DNA of 64,000 bases, taken from assembly GCA_963638105.1 (NCBI GenBank), contig CAVHPP010000009.1, positions 8,957-72,956 of the forward strand. The letters are read 5' to 3'. Shown piece after piece: positions 34,701 to 42,131 of this stretch. The translations under genes were made by a program, and so were the position numbers. Below the pieces are notes generated by a model. It searched no databases and was not told where the DNA came from. It worked only from the letters and a program-made list of their open reading frames with translations. The stretch's first letter is position 1. The number at the start of each line of letters is the position of its first letter. The stretch is from CAG-217 sp963638105. Lineage in GTDB: Bacteria > Bacillota > Clostridia > Oscillospirales > Acutalibacteraceae.

Positions 34701-36058
34701 ATAATGACTATAAAAAGGACGGCAGTGCCCTGCAAACCTTGGCCGATAACTTGCAAAAGGCGTATGACGCCCTGTGCGGTTACGGTGCATACGAGGCACT
34801 GGACAGCGCAGTCAGCCGGGTAAAGACTGTGGTGGCTGCCGGTAAGGACGGCTACTATGCCGCCGACAAGTACCAAGCACTGGAGCAGGCCTTGACCGAT
34901 GTGTTGGCCACCGCCTACACCAAGGACGGCACCGCTTATGCGCTGAGCGAAAAGCAGCAGACGACCATTGACGCTTGCACGGCACAGCTGTTGTCCGCTT
35001 ATACCGACTGTATGTACAGCAACCGGTTTAAGGTGACCTTTACCGCAGACGGTCAAACGGTCAGCACCGATTCTTACGACGCCAACGCCACAGTGACTCT
35101 GACTGCACCCAATGCCACCAACGGCACCTGGACCGTCAATGGCGTAACCGTAGCAGGGGAGGGCGCCAGCTACACCTTTGAGGTGGTGGCTGACAGCGCC
35201 GTAACCTTTACCTCTGCCGCTGCGGCAGATACCGTGACGGTGACCAACCTGTCCGCCTTCGGCGACAGTGTGTACAGCCAGTACGCGGTGACTGCGGACA
35301 AGACCCTGTCTACCGTACTGGCAGCAGCCCCTGCCCGCACTTTGGTGGGCTACCACTTGGACGGCTGGCTTGTGAACGGCCAAAACGCCGCCAAGTTAGA
35401 CAGCAGCAAGGCAGTGACTGCCTTTGCTAAGAACGGCACAGTCCTGATCAAGCCGGTGTACAGCGCCAATGCAGGTACATATACCTTTGACGCACCGTAT
35501 ACCCTGACTTCCGATGCAGCAGACTTCCTGTGCTGGGCGCTGCCGGTAGACGGCAACACCTATCGTGTGGTCAGCTACTCTGCCACCTATAACTGCTACG
35601 CCACCGGCGCCAAGAGCGACTTTGTGGCAATTACGGAGTCCAACTTCAATCAGTACACCTTGCAGGGTGTGACTTCCATTGTCCAGTTGCAGCAAAAGGC
35701 ACCCATTGCTTCCCTGCGCGGCGCTGGGGAAGACGCTTCTTCCCAGAACGGTCAGGTGTGGAACACAGAGATCGGCAAGCTGACCTTTGTGGCGCAATAC
35801 ACCCAGGGCGCAGACCCGGCCTATACGGTCACCGCCTGCGGCTTGGAGTTCAACAACGGCGCAGACGGTAAGGGCACCAAGACAGTGATCACCAAGTCCA
35901 ACAGTCAGACGGACAGCTGCCAGTACCTGATCAGCTACACCTTCAGCAACCCGGCGGGGCAGACCTACTCTGCGCGCAGCTATGTGGTTTATACAGACGG
36001 CCAGGGTCAGCGCCATACCTCTTACAGCCCGTGGACCAATGTGACTTTGGCAAAATAA
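31769..36058 (+). CDS. Giant secreted multidomain protein with GH43-like beta-propeller
   Basis: A 1429-residue exported protein. Residues 1-34 are a signal peptide ending AASAA. About 40-330 resemble a GH43 five-bladed propeller (ARDPYLFRGQDGYYYMVATD, FWAPQVIWD, MEGCNSHF), the arabinan/xylan hydrolase fold; the residue after WAP is Gln instead of the usual acidic residue. About 370-560 look like a LamG-type sandwich, followed by helical FIVAR-like segments, beta-rich repeats and an Ig-like end. No sortase motif, dockerin or S-layer domain is evident. GGAGG precedes ATG 31769. The short peptide gene follows 12 bases later. Confidence 0.75.
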   Translation: MRKKLTGKRLIAVFLAVLMALTCFTALPFAASAATPATSAGGKYVFAYFTGNNTSEQKIRFAVSDDGYNFTAINGNQPVAEQTTGTGCARDPYLFRGQDGYYYMVATDMDASLGWWDVNDAMTVWRSADLVNWSDESHISIKDVKNADGTSALPANETVHCFWAPQVIWDASTGKYMVYFSLSTSSFTGGSEQKIYYMLTDNLMDVTHYSAPQLLYKNPNGDASIDADIMYDSANGIYYMYYKNEADGEKTIYYVSSTDLKDAEQYSACTPVKVYNSRSTKMEGCNSHFITGTNTMVMLADEYGNSGHYLAFQSTDFKNFEKLTDSQYTLNQLSPRHGSVLAITDEEYNTMLKAQRSTDMRYRFDSDLNLTSDWTYTKQTDSSGYTYEYQLNKAGIAEQGGKLWLNQGQVFVNDPVIQALMKTDSFTVSFSHTRLTDDNDLGTAGTVFALAAADKDFIRVGCDGTLSVYSGGANKTAANKVTVPAGQEANYTISYNGKETVLYVNGKLAATVEGVIDAREVADGAAFYVGLGYSDAANKDNAVRMIGNYGNLQFSAASAQGTQSQLTTQVAAFEALLQGGKLYTNASAAYAAYVQANRLLDAVRYGGVDVSAARLKAATDALIAGMAAMREYTQPQMGKGYFGTTEATDGYTDVLYSTKDYVYSGETTADSYQSIGYVNFKIASPSTTVLLKNGDSTPGFPVVVESKKKENSSGSIFNKKTTYGKIAYVAPLSSGLMLNHLWYGYADADGAYKTWPGKTATSNNATFGYQAGTTADMTANQDNTGTSRFWNNQAFLNPTFGTNEYAKTYTGLQFTAKVIGNRNNENTDNAAENLTLNSTQYVLNYTPLANAVAGLDTTTQKQVATRYKEGGLADLLAKADTVSGVNPAAYNYAFDLSGAVANYQADAAAAMTAYHAATVNTAADVYTNLRTAMDNCMSTYAVGNTVLDNGSTKYVTALWSDFLQAYQAAQSAFADLKDNDYKKDGSALQTLADNLQKAYDALCGYGAYEALDSAVSRVKTVVAAGKDGYYAADKYQALEQALTDVLATAYTKDGTAYALSEKQQTTIDACTAQLLSAYTDCMYSNRFKVTFTADGQTVSTDSYDANATVTLTAPNATNGTWTVNGVTVAGEGASYTFEVVADSAVTFTSAAAADTVTVTNLSAFGDSVYSQYAVTADKTLSTVLAAAPARTLVGYHLDGWLVNGQNAAKLDSSKAVTAFAKNGTVLIKPVYSANAGTYTFDAPYTLTSDAADFLCWALPVDGNTYRVVSYSATYNCYATGAKSDFVAITESNFNQYTLQGVTSIVQLQQKAPIASLRGAGEDASSQNGQVWNTEIGKLTFVAQYTQGADPAYTVTACGLEFNNGADGKGTKTVITKSNSQTDSCQYLISYTFSNPAGQTYSARSYVVYTDGQGQRHTSYSPWTNVTLAK

Positions 36059-36070
36059 GGAGAAACAGGA

Positions 36071-36214
36071 ATGAAGAAACTGAAATATACCAAGCCTGAG
36101 GCGGAAGTGGTGCACTTCCAGCTGATGGACGGGGATCTGTACACCCTGTCCGGCGGTCAAAACGGTAACGAGACCGGCGGCGGCAGCGACCCCTTTGACG
36201 ACAGCCAGTTTTAA
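36071..36214 (+). CDS. 47-residue peptide with double-glycine-type leader
   Basis: A short gene directly behind the GH43 gene, with AAGGAG before its ATG and a terminator after its stop. The product starts MKKLKYTKPEAEVVHFQL and has Leu18, Asp22, Leu23, Leu26 and Gly28-Gly29, which fall at the -12, -8, -7, -4, -2 and -1 positions of double-glycine leader peptides. The presumptive mature part is 18 residues, Gly/Asp/Asn-rich and acidic, with no cysteine. No C39 peptidase is in the window. That it is a secreted peptide is inferred; a small unprocessed protein is the alternative. Confidence 0.65.
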   Translation: MKKLKYTKPEAEVVHFQLMDGDLYTLSGGQNGNETGGGSDPFDDSQF

Positions 36215-36225
36215 CGGCAACCTTG

Positions 36226-36258
36226 CAGACGGCAGCGCTCTTGCTGCCGTCTGTTTTT
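36226..36258 (+). terminator. Terminator after the small peptide gene
   Basis: An 11-bp stem (36226-36236 with 36243-36253), 6-base loop and five T. It ends the GH43-peptide unit. Confidence 0.85.
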
Positions 36259-36384
36259 ATGTTTTGGACAAAAATGTGAAAGTCCTTGCGCATAAGATAC
36301 AAGACATTTGGTGAATATCGCATAAAAATAGGCAAAATCACGAAAAAACAGATAAAAAATCGTGAGTAATCGCTCACTTTTCTA

Positions 36385-36413
36385 TTGCAATTTGGATTTA
36401 ATGGTGTTATGAT
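36385..36413 (+). promoter_or_regulatory. Promoter of gdhA
   Basis: TTGCAA (36385-36390) and TATGAT (36408-36413) are 17 bp apart, placing the transcript start near 36420. The A+T-rich stretch before it (36259-36384) has inverted TCACGA/TCGTGA and GTGAG/CTCAC arms that may be operator sites; no gene is seen there. Confidence 0.6.
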
Positions 36414-36429
36414 GAATTTGGCAAGGAGA

Positions 36430-36459
36430 TACTGAACAGAATTCCGTTTCTGTTCAGTA
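36430..36459 (+). promoter_or_regulatory. Perfect leader hairpin upstream of gdhA
   Basis: A 12-bp perfect inverted repeat (36430-36441 with 36448-36459) with a 6-base loop lies in the gdhA leader, between the expected transcript start and the GGGGGA ribosome site. There is no T-run, so it is not a terminator; it could be an operator or an mRNA stability element. Confidence 0.55.
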
Positions 36460-36488
36460 CCAAATTATAACTGCCTGGGGGATTTTGT

Positions 36489-37838
36489 ATGAATGCATAT
36501 ATTCAAAGCGTAATTGATACCGTTAAGCGCCGGGACAATGCCAAGCCTGAGTATATCCAAAGCGTGGAAGAAGTGTTTGGCTCCCTGTCACCGGTGATTG
36601 AGCAGCACCCGGAGTATGTGGAGGACGATATTCTTACCCGTATGGTGGAGCCGGACCGACTGATCACTTTTCGTGTGGCTTGGGTGGACGACGACGGTAA
36701 GACCCGTATCAACCGTGGCTACCGTGTGCAGTTTAACTCATCCATCGGCCCGTATAAGGGCGGCTTGCGGTTCCATCCCAGCGTGAACTCCAGTATTATG
36801 TATTTCCTTGGGTTTGAACAGACCTTCAAGAACAGCCTGACCGGTCTGCCTATGGGCGGCGCCAAGGGCGGATCGGACTTTGACCCCCGGGGCAAGAGCA
36901 AGGGCGAGGTTATGCGCTTTTGCCAGGCGTTTATGACGGAGCTGTACCGGCATATCGGCCCCAATGTGGATGTGCCTGCCGGCGACATTGGCGTAGGCGC
37001 CCGGGAGATTGGCTTCCTGTTTGGTCAGTATAAGCGTATTTCTGACGCATTTGAGAACGGCGTAATCACCGGCAAGGGTCTGTCCTACGGTGGTTCCTTG
37101 ATCCGCCCGGAGGCCACCGGCTACGGCGCGATTTACTATACCTGTGAGGTGTTTAAGCACCAGCACGATGATATTAAGGGCAAGACTTTTGTGGTCTCCG
37201 GCTTCGGTAATGTGGCCTGGGGCGCGATTAAGAAGATCACCCAGTTGGGCGGCAAGGCGCTGACCATCAGCGGCCCGGACGGCTATGTGTATGACCCGGA
37301 CGGTATCGCAACGGAGGAGAAGATCAATTATCTGCTGGAAATGCGGGCCTCCGGTCGCGATCGCGTGCAGGACTATGCGGACAAATTCGGTGCAGAGTTC
37401 CACCCGGGAGAGAAGCCTTGGAGCGTTAAGGGCGATGTGATCCTGCCTTGTGCCACCCAGAACGAGGTGACCTTGGAGGACGCCAAGAAGATCGTTGCCA
37501 ACGGCGTGAAATATTACATAGAGGTGTCCAATATGCCCACCACTGCGGACGCGCTTAATTACTTAATGGAGCAAAAAGGCCTGATCGTTGCACCGTCTAA
37601 GGCTGTGAACGCCGGCGGCGTGTGCGTGTCCGGTTTGGAAATGAGTCAAAACTCCCAGCGCCTGTCCTGGACAGCGGAGGAAGTGGACGCCAAACTGCAC
37701 CAGGCCATGATCAATATTCATCAGCATTCCGTAGAAGCCGCAGCGCGCTACGGTCTGGGCTATAACCTGGTAGCCGGTGCCAATATCGCCGGTTTTGAAA
37801 AGGTCGCAGACGCTATGCTGGCCCAGGGTATTTATTAA
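36489..37838 (+). CDS. gdhA: Glutamate dehydrogenase (hexameric, probably NADP-linked)
   Basis: A 449-residue enzyme making glutamate from 2-oxoglutarate and ammonia. The substrate-site GGLRFHPSVN and PMGGAKGGSDFDPRGKS around residues 95-140 contain the conserved lysines, DVPAGDIGVG near 164 follows, and the Rossmann dinucleotide site is VSGFGNVAWGA near 236. Length and spacing fit the small hexameric class. It stands alone behind a promoter and leader hairpin. Confidence 0.95.
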   Translation: MNAYIQSVIDTVKRRDNAKPEYIQSVEEVFGSLSPVIEQHPEYVEDDILTRMVEPDRLITFRVAWVDDDGKTRINRGYRVQFNSSIGPYKGGLRFHPSVNSSIMYFLGFEQTFKNSLTGLPMGGAKGGSDFDPRGKSKGEVMRFCQAFMTELYRHIGPNVDVPAGDIGVGAREIGFLFGQYKRISDAFENGVITGKGLSYGGSLIRPEATGYGAIYYTCEVFKHQHDDIKGKTFVVSGFGNVAWGAIKKITQLGGKALTISGPDGYVYDPDGIATEEKINYLLEMRASGRDRVQDYADKFGAEFHPGEKPWSVKGDVILPCATQNEVTLEDAKKIVANGVKYYIEVSNMPTTADALNYLMEQKGLIVAPSKAVNAGGVCVSGLEMSQNSQRLSWTAEEVDAKLHQAMINIHQHSVEAAARYGLGYNLVAGANIAGFEKVADAMLAQGIY

Positions 37839-37865
37839 AAATCCATTTTATCCCATAAATTCGTA

Positions 37866-37897
37866 ACCCCCGGTACGCTTTGTATCGGGGGTATTTA
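37866..37897 (+). terminator. Hairpin after gdhA
   Basis: An 11-bp stem (37866-37876 with 37882-37892, one GU pair) and a 5-base loop; only a short ATTT tail follows, so its strength is uncertain. Confidence 0.5.
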
Positions 37898-38021
37898 ATT
37901 GGCAATTATTGCTAAAATGTATCGCTAATGTTTGTGTAAATTGTATAATGAATTTTTATTATAAATGTGCTATTGTTTAGTTGAGAATAAAGAATGAAGA
38001 AATGATAAAGCGGGAGGTGAT

Positions 38022-38078
38022 TTGCACATATTTTGCGTTATTGTTTCACTCACTGACAAAAAGGAGAGAAGAATATAA
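38022..38078 (+). other. Possible 18-codon upstream open frame
   Basis: A very strong Shine-Dalgarno (GGGAGGTGA, 38012-38020) has no gene of its own except a TTG-started frame of 18 codons. Its TAA overlaps the ATG of the LRR protein by one base. It may be a leader peptide coupling translation, or chance. Confidence 0.25.
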
Positions 38079-39367
38079 TGAAAAAGACATTATCTGTATT
38101 TTTAAGTTTGGTTATGTTGCTTAGTTGCTTGTGCTTTGGCAGTATAACTGCACAGGCAGGAAAAGGAGAGGCAAAAAATATCACATCGTTATATGATGCG
38201 GAGCACCAAACACTTTATATTCAAGGCAAAGGGAAAATTCCGGATGAGTATTTGGGATTGGAAGGAGATGCGGCCGATGATTGGCGTTGTACCTATTTTC
38301 ATCCGGATTCCACAATAACCATTACAGAACCGGACGGCACGGTAACAGTAATTGGACCGGATAATCCATTTGTGCAGGATACGCTGTTGCGGTATCAGTA
38401 TCCAGACTGGTATATGAATATGACACGCCATGTCAAAAAATTGGTAATAGGCGAGGGGATTACGGAAATCGGAGCTAGTGCATTTGCGGGCACATTTGAT
38501 TCTTTAGAGAAAGTTGTACTACCGAGTACATTGAAAACCATTAACAATTATGCGCTTTCAAATTCCAGTCTGCAAAGCATTACAATTCCAGCGACCGTTC
38601 AACTGGTATATCCCGAGTTTATTTCTGGCAATAAAAACGCTAAAGTCATATTTAAGGGGAAGTCTACAAAAATTTTTGAATCCTATACGGGCATGATTGG
38701 AAGTTATGATTATTTGCTTTACTGTCTGGCGGGTTCAAAAATTGAAAAGCAGTGCAAGTACTATGAAAAAAATAGTCAAGCAATAGAAAAAAGTAGGTTT
38801 AAGACCATCAAAACCCCGGCGCAGGTGAGCGGGGTAAAAGCCGGCACCACCGGCAGCACGGTAAAGCTCACCTGGAACAAGGCCAAGTACGCCAATCGGT
38901 ACAAGGTGCAGCGGTATGTGGTCAGCCAAAAGAAGTGGAAGACTTACGCTACTGTCACCGGCACCAGCTATACTTTTAAGAATATGGCCGGGTCTACCAA
39001 TTACCGGTTCCGTGTAATTGGCGTGAACCGCATTTGCGATGCAGATTTTAGCGGCAAAGCCAGCAAGGAGTGCAAGGCCAAGACCAAGTTCGGCAAGGTG
39101 CTGGGCGTGAAAGTCAGCGCCAAGAGCGGCGCACTGAGCGTTAAGTGGAACGCCGTGCGAGAAGCGAAAAGCTACCAGGTGTATTACGCCACCAAGAAAG
39201 ACGGCAGCTACAAGAAGCTGGGCACCGCCAACGGCACTTCCTTTAAGAAAAAGGTCACCAAAGGCAAGACCTACTATGTAAAAGTCCGTGCAGTCAAAAA
39301 GAACAGCAAGGGCAAAACCGTCTACGGCGCGTATTCCGATGTGAAGACTGTATATGTAGATTGGTAA
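38078..39367 (+). CDS. Secreted surface protein with LRR and two Fn3-like domains
   Basis: A 429-residue exported protein. The signal peptide covers residues 1-27 (ending TAQAG). About 115-200 are BspA-type leucine-rich repeats (KLVIGEGITEIGASAF, KVVLPSTLKTINNYAL). Two fibronectin III-like domains follow (about 250-335 and 342-429) with repeated KVTKGKTYYVKVRAV-type strands, very rich in Lys. The DNA changes character near 38810: A+T-rich, unbiased codons before, G+C-rich optimised codons after. An adhesion or carbohydrate-contact role is inferred. AAGGAG precedes the ATG. Confidence 0.78.
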   Translation: MKKTLSVFLSLVMLLSCLCFGSITAQAGKGEAKNITSLYDAEHQTLYIQGKGKIPDEYLGLEGDAADDWRCTYFHPDSTITITEPDGTVTVIGPDNPFVQDTLLRYQYPDWYMNMTRHVKKLVIGEGITEIGASAFAGTFDSLEKVVLPSTLKTINNYALSNSSLQSITIPATVQLVYPEFISGNKNAKVIFKGKSTKIFESYTGMIGSYDYLLYCLAGSKIEKQCKYYEKNSQAIEKSRFKTIKTPAQVSGVKAGTTGSTVKLTWNKAKYANRYKVQRYVVSQKKWKTYATVTGTSYTFKNMAGSTNYRFRVIGVNRICDADFSGKASKECKAKTKFGKVLGVKVSAKSGALSVKWNAVREAKSYQVYYATKKDGSYKKLGTANGTSFKKKVTKGKTYYVKVRAVKKNSKGKTVYGAYSDVKTVYVDW

Positions 39368-39449
39368 AATCGTTGCGGCGGTCGGGCGTGTGCTTGACCG
39401 CCGCTGCTGCGTATGTTAAAATGAGAAAAATCCTTTTGGCGGTGATCTG

Positions 39450-40763
39450 ATGGCTCATTATGAAGCCTATATTGCCCGGTATGGCGACCGGGATTTTAAC
39501 GAAATGCCCTTTAATGAGGTGGACGGGCTGATTTTTTCTCAGCTGGCGTATGTGGACTATGCGGGGATCGTTGGCGGCGCAGATGCTCAGTTCCAGACCC
39601 TGCTGGACGACGCGGCGCGGCAGTATTTTGCCCTGCACCCGGCGGAGGAGATCGACAACGAGATCGGCATTGTGCAAAAGGCGATTTATCTTTTGCAGCT
39701 GTGTGCAGACACCCGCCGCTACGGCAACACCCGGCTGTCCGCCTATGTGAATAATGTGAATATCAAGATCGACAAGCAATTCTCCGGCATTGGGTTCCAC
39801 CTGAATGACGGCAGCCTGTTGGTGGCGTTCCGGGGCACGGACACCAGCATTACCGGGGTCAAGGAGTCGGCTATGCTCAGCTATATGTTCCCGGTGCCGG
39901 CCCAGATTGAGGCGCTGTACTATTTTCAGGAGACGGCGTCCCTGACCGAGGGCGATGTGCGGGTGTGCGGTCACTCCAAGGGTGGCAATTTGGCTGTCTT
40001 TGCCGCTGTGTCCTGCTCCAACTCACTGAAAAAGCGCATTCGCGGTGTGTATGAATATGACGCGCCCGGGTTTCCGGAGCCCATGGTGCACCGCTATGAT
40101 TATTTGGAAATGCGGTATCGGCTGTTCTCTTATGTGCCGGAGCGGTCGGTGATCGGCTGTCTCTTAGAGCACAATGCAGATACCAAGATTGTGCAAAGCG
40201 AGAACGAGGGCTTAAAGCAGCACCAGGCCGCCTCCTGGGTGGTGGAGGACGACCGCTTTTGCTATGTGCCCAGTCGGGACGAGGCGTCGCTTTTTATTGA
40301 AAAGTACATAAAACTGGTGATGGACGATGTGGGGCCGGAGAATATGGAGACGGTGTTTGAGACCCTGTTTGCCTTTTTTGAAAGCGCCGGCATTACCGAT
40401 TACGAGGCGCTGCGGAGCTTTGACGCCGGGGATATGCTGCGCACCCTGTACTCCGTGACCGGCATTACCGAGGATCAGCGTCACCTGCTGGAGCATACAT
40501 TGAAGTTGGCGGTGAGCGATTTGTCCCGCCTGCTCTATAAAGAGAAGATCGAGGGCTACATTAAGCGCCTGGACGCGGTGATTGCCCCGGAGGAGACGGG
40601 CCGCACCAAATCCGGACTGCGCCGCAACGCGCGGGAGAAGAAAGAACCGGCCGTTAAAGAGAAAAAAGAAAAGGAAGAGAGAAAAGAGCCAAAATCGAAA
40701 GAAAAAGCGAAGAAAGAACCAAAGCAAAAGAAAGAAAAGCCGGAAAAGCCGGCAAATAAATAG
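39450..40763 (+). CDS. DUF2974 alpha/beta-hydrolase-like protein
   Basis: A 437-residue lipase-like protein (Mbeg1/DUF2974 family). The nucleophile elbow is CGHSKGGNLA near residue 173 (GxSxG), after VAFRGTD near 129 that resembles the lipase oxyanion region. The last 60 residues are an extreme Lys/Glu tail. There is no signal peptide, so it is probably cytoplasmic or membrane-peripheral. Substrate unknown. It stands alone and ends in a strong terminator. Confidence 0.78.
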   Translation: MAHYEAYIARYGDRDFNEMPFNEVDGLIFSQLAYVDYAGIVGGADAQFQTLLDDAARQYFALHPAEEIDNEIGIVQKAIYLLQLCADTRRYGNTRLSAYVNNVNIKIDKQFSGIGFHLNDGSLLVAFRGTDTSITGVKESAMLSYMFPVPAQIEALYYFQETASLTEGDVRVCGHSKGGNLAVFAAVSCSNSLKKRIRGVYEYDAPGFPEPMVHRYDYLEMRYRLFSYVPERSVIGCLLEHNADTKIVQSENEGLKQHQAASWVVEDDRFCYVPSRDEASLFIEKYIKLVMDDVGPENMETVFETLFAFFESAGITDYEALRSFDAGDMLRTLYSVTGITEDQRHLLEHTLKLAVSDLSRLLYKEKIEGYIKRLDAVIAPEETGRTKSGLRRNAREKKEPAVKEKKEKEERKEPKSKEKAKKEPKQKKEKPEKPANK

Positions 40764-40765
40764 GC

Positions 40766-40795
40766 AAAAGCCGCTGACAGGTGTCGGCGGCTTTT
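40766..40795. terminator. Bidirectional terminator between DUF2974 and TetR genes
   Basis: A 13-bp stem (40766-40778 with 40783-40795, one GU) with a 4-base loop, A-run on one side and T-run on the other, between two convergent genes. Confidence 0.85.
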
Positions 40796-40806
40796 GTATA
40801 TTATTC

Positions 40807-41412
40807 TTAATTCGATTCGTCTTTAGGCTTCAGATACTGGCTATTATACTTTTCAAGAAATAGCAGTACACTTTGCCTTAGCACTTCTATCTGACTTTTC
40901 AGGTAATACTCGTCTTCAAACATAGCATAGTGCACACAGGCGCGCACAAAAATAAAGATCAGCGGCGTGATGACTGTATAGGGAATGCCGATCTTCGGCT
41001 CCAGCTCTTTTGCGTACCGGGTGTAACGCTCGTTGACCCCCTGAAAGAACTTCTTGCCGTGTTCAATGTACTTGGGCAAGGTGTAAACCTGGTACATCAG
41101 GCGGTATTTTTTGCCGTGCTTTTTGGCGGTCCAGTAGGGAACCTCCTCAAGAAACCGCATCACATCTTTTGGGTCTGTGGGGGCCTTGGCCATAAAGTCG
41201 TCCTCCACCTTGGACATACAGTAGGCGGTGGAGTCGATAATCAGCTCGTCCAAATTCTTAAAATACACATACAGGTTGGCTTTGGTGCAGCCGCAGGCTT
41301 CTGCCAGCGCCTGGGTGCCGGTTCCGGTTAATCCGTTTTCCGCATAGCAGGCAAAGCATTTTTCCATCATTTCCTGCCGTTTCATATCATGCTGTTGAGG
41401 AATTCGCTTCAT
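40807..41412 (-). CDS. TetR/AcrR-family transcriptional regulator
   Basis: A 201-residue repressor-type protein. The N-terminal helix-turn-helix is visible in FACYAENGLTGTGTQALAEA and CGCTKANLYVYFKNLDELI (about residues 18-58); the helical C-terminal part would bind the inducer. AGGAG lies 9 bases before ATG 41412. The likely target is the MFS transporter or the divergent gene pair at 41965-42131, where inverted repeats occur; this is inferred from position only. Confidence 0.85.
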   Translation of the reverse strand: MKRIPQQHDMKRQEMMEKCFACYAENGLTGTGTQALAEACGCTKANLYVYFKNLDELIIDSTAYCMSKVEDDFMAKAPTDPKDVMRFLEEVPYWTAKKHGKKYRLMYQVYTLPKYIEHGKKFFQGVNERYTRYAKELEPKIGIPYTVITPLIFIFVRACVHYAMFEDEYYLKSQIEVLRQSVLLFLEKYNSQYLKPKDESN

Positions 41413-41494
41413 TGCTTGTTGCTCCTATGAGATAAATCCATTCGATTACTTAGGATAGCACATCTTATCAAAAGAAGCAAGTCACTTTCTGTGA

Positions 41495-41526
41495 AAAAAG
41501 GGACGATACACAAATCGCCCCTTTTT
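41495..41526. terminator. Terminator between the unknown gene and the TetR region
   Basis: A-run/GGG-A-CGAT (41495-41507) pairs with ATCG-C-CCC/T-run (41514-41526) with one mismatch. It ends the minus-strand gene at 41545 and could act both ways. Confidence 0.7.
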
Positions 41527-41544
41527 AATAGAAGATTTATAGGC

Positions 41545-41964
41545 TTAAACTCGAGTCACCCGAAAGCCGGTGCAGGCATAGCCGGTGTCCGTCACCGGGT
41601 ACTGCTTAAAGAACTGATACTGGGAGTAAGAACTGGAAAGAATTTCTCTGCCGTCCTCCTCAATGAACTCCACAATGTGGGGCACAAAACGCAGCGATTC
41701 AATATCCTCCGGGGTGCAGCCCTCGTGGTACTCGGTCATCAGGGCGGTGAACTTTTCCTTGGTAAAGGCCTTGGAGACGATACGCTCCGGGTCAATGGGC
41801 GCAAACAGGGGAGAGATGATATAGTTTGTCTTGCCCACTTTGAGTGTAACGCAGTCGGTGAGCACCAGCACATCTTTTCCGCTTGCCTCCAAGGCTTCCA
41901 AAAAATTGCTCTTTAAGGTCTTGTAGTCACCGGGCAGGGTCAGATACGTTTTGCGGTCTATCAT
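41545..41964 (-). CDS. Hypothetical protein, no family recognised
   Basis: A 139-residue soluble acidic protein with no signal peptide, membrane segment or cysteine cluster. It begins with MIDRKTYLTLPGDYKTLKSN and ends in a Thr/Tyr/Phe-rich strand segment (DTGYACTGFRVTRV). A strong AAGGAGG precedes the ATG, so it is a real gene. It diverges from the MFS transporter and lies next to a TetR gene, so the three may form a regulated unit. Confidence 0.6.
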   Translation of the reverse strand: MIDRKTYLTLPGDYKTLKSNFLEALEASGKDVLVLTDCVTLKVGKTNYIISPLFAPIDPERIVSKAFTKEKFTALMTEYHEGCTPEDIESLRFVPHIVEFIEEDGREILSSSYSQYQFFKQYPVTDTGYACTGFRVTRV

Positions 41965-42021
41965 CGTGGATCCTCCTTAATTGCTATGACGGGTTGTGTA
42001 ATGGGCAAATCATTGAAAATT

Positions 42022-42046
42022 GTAAAATAATTTTGTTCTATTTTAC
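42022..42046. promoter_or_regulatory. Inverted-repeat operator candidate 1
   Basis: GTAAAATA (42022-42029), 9 bases, TATTTTAC (42039-42046). It lies in the divergent region between the unknown gene and the MFS gene. Confidence 0.4.
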
Positions 42047-42055
42047 TATATTCTC

Positions 42056-42084
42056 TTCACAATTTCAATAGAATGTGGTAAAAT
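42056..42084 (+). promoter_or_regulatory. Promoter of the MFS transporter gene
   Basis: TTCACA (42056-42061) and TAAAAT (42079-42084) are 17 bp apart. The second inverted repeat, at 42093-42113, starts just after the expected transcript start. Confidence 0.6.
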
Positions 42085-42092
42085 AAGCCAAA

Positions 42093-42113
42093 AGAATAGG
42101 GCAACTCTATTCT
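42093..42113 (+). promoter_or_regulatory. Inverted-repeat operator candidate 2
   Basis: AGAATAG (42093-42099), 7 bases, CTATTCT (42107-42113), immediately downstream of the -10 of the MFS promoter, a typical repressor position. Confidence 0.45.
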
Positions 42114-42131
42114 ATTTTAGGGGGAATAACT

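Noticed and set aside
39371..39449. Possible terminator between the LRR/Fn3 gene and the DUF2974 gene
   Set aside because: A short GGCGGTC repeat pair with CCGCC is visible near 39376-39405, but there is no T-run, so it was not called.
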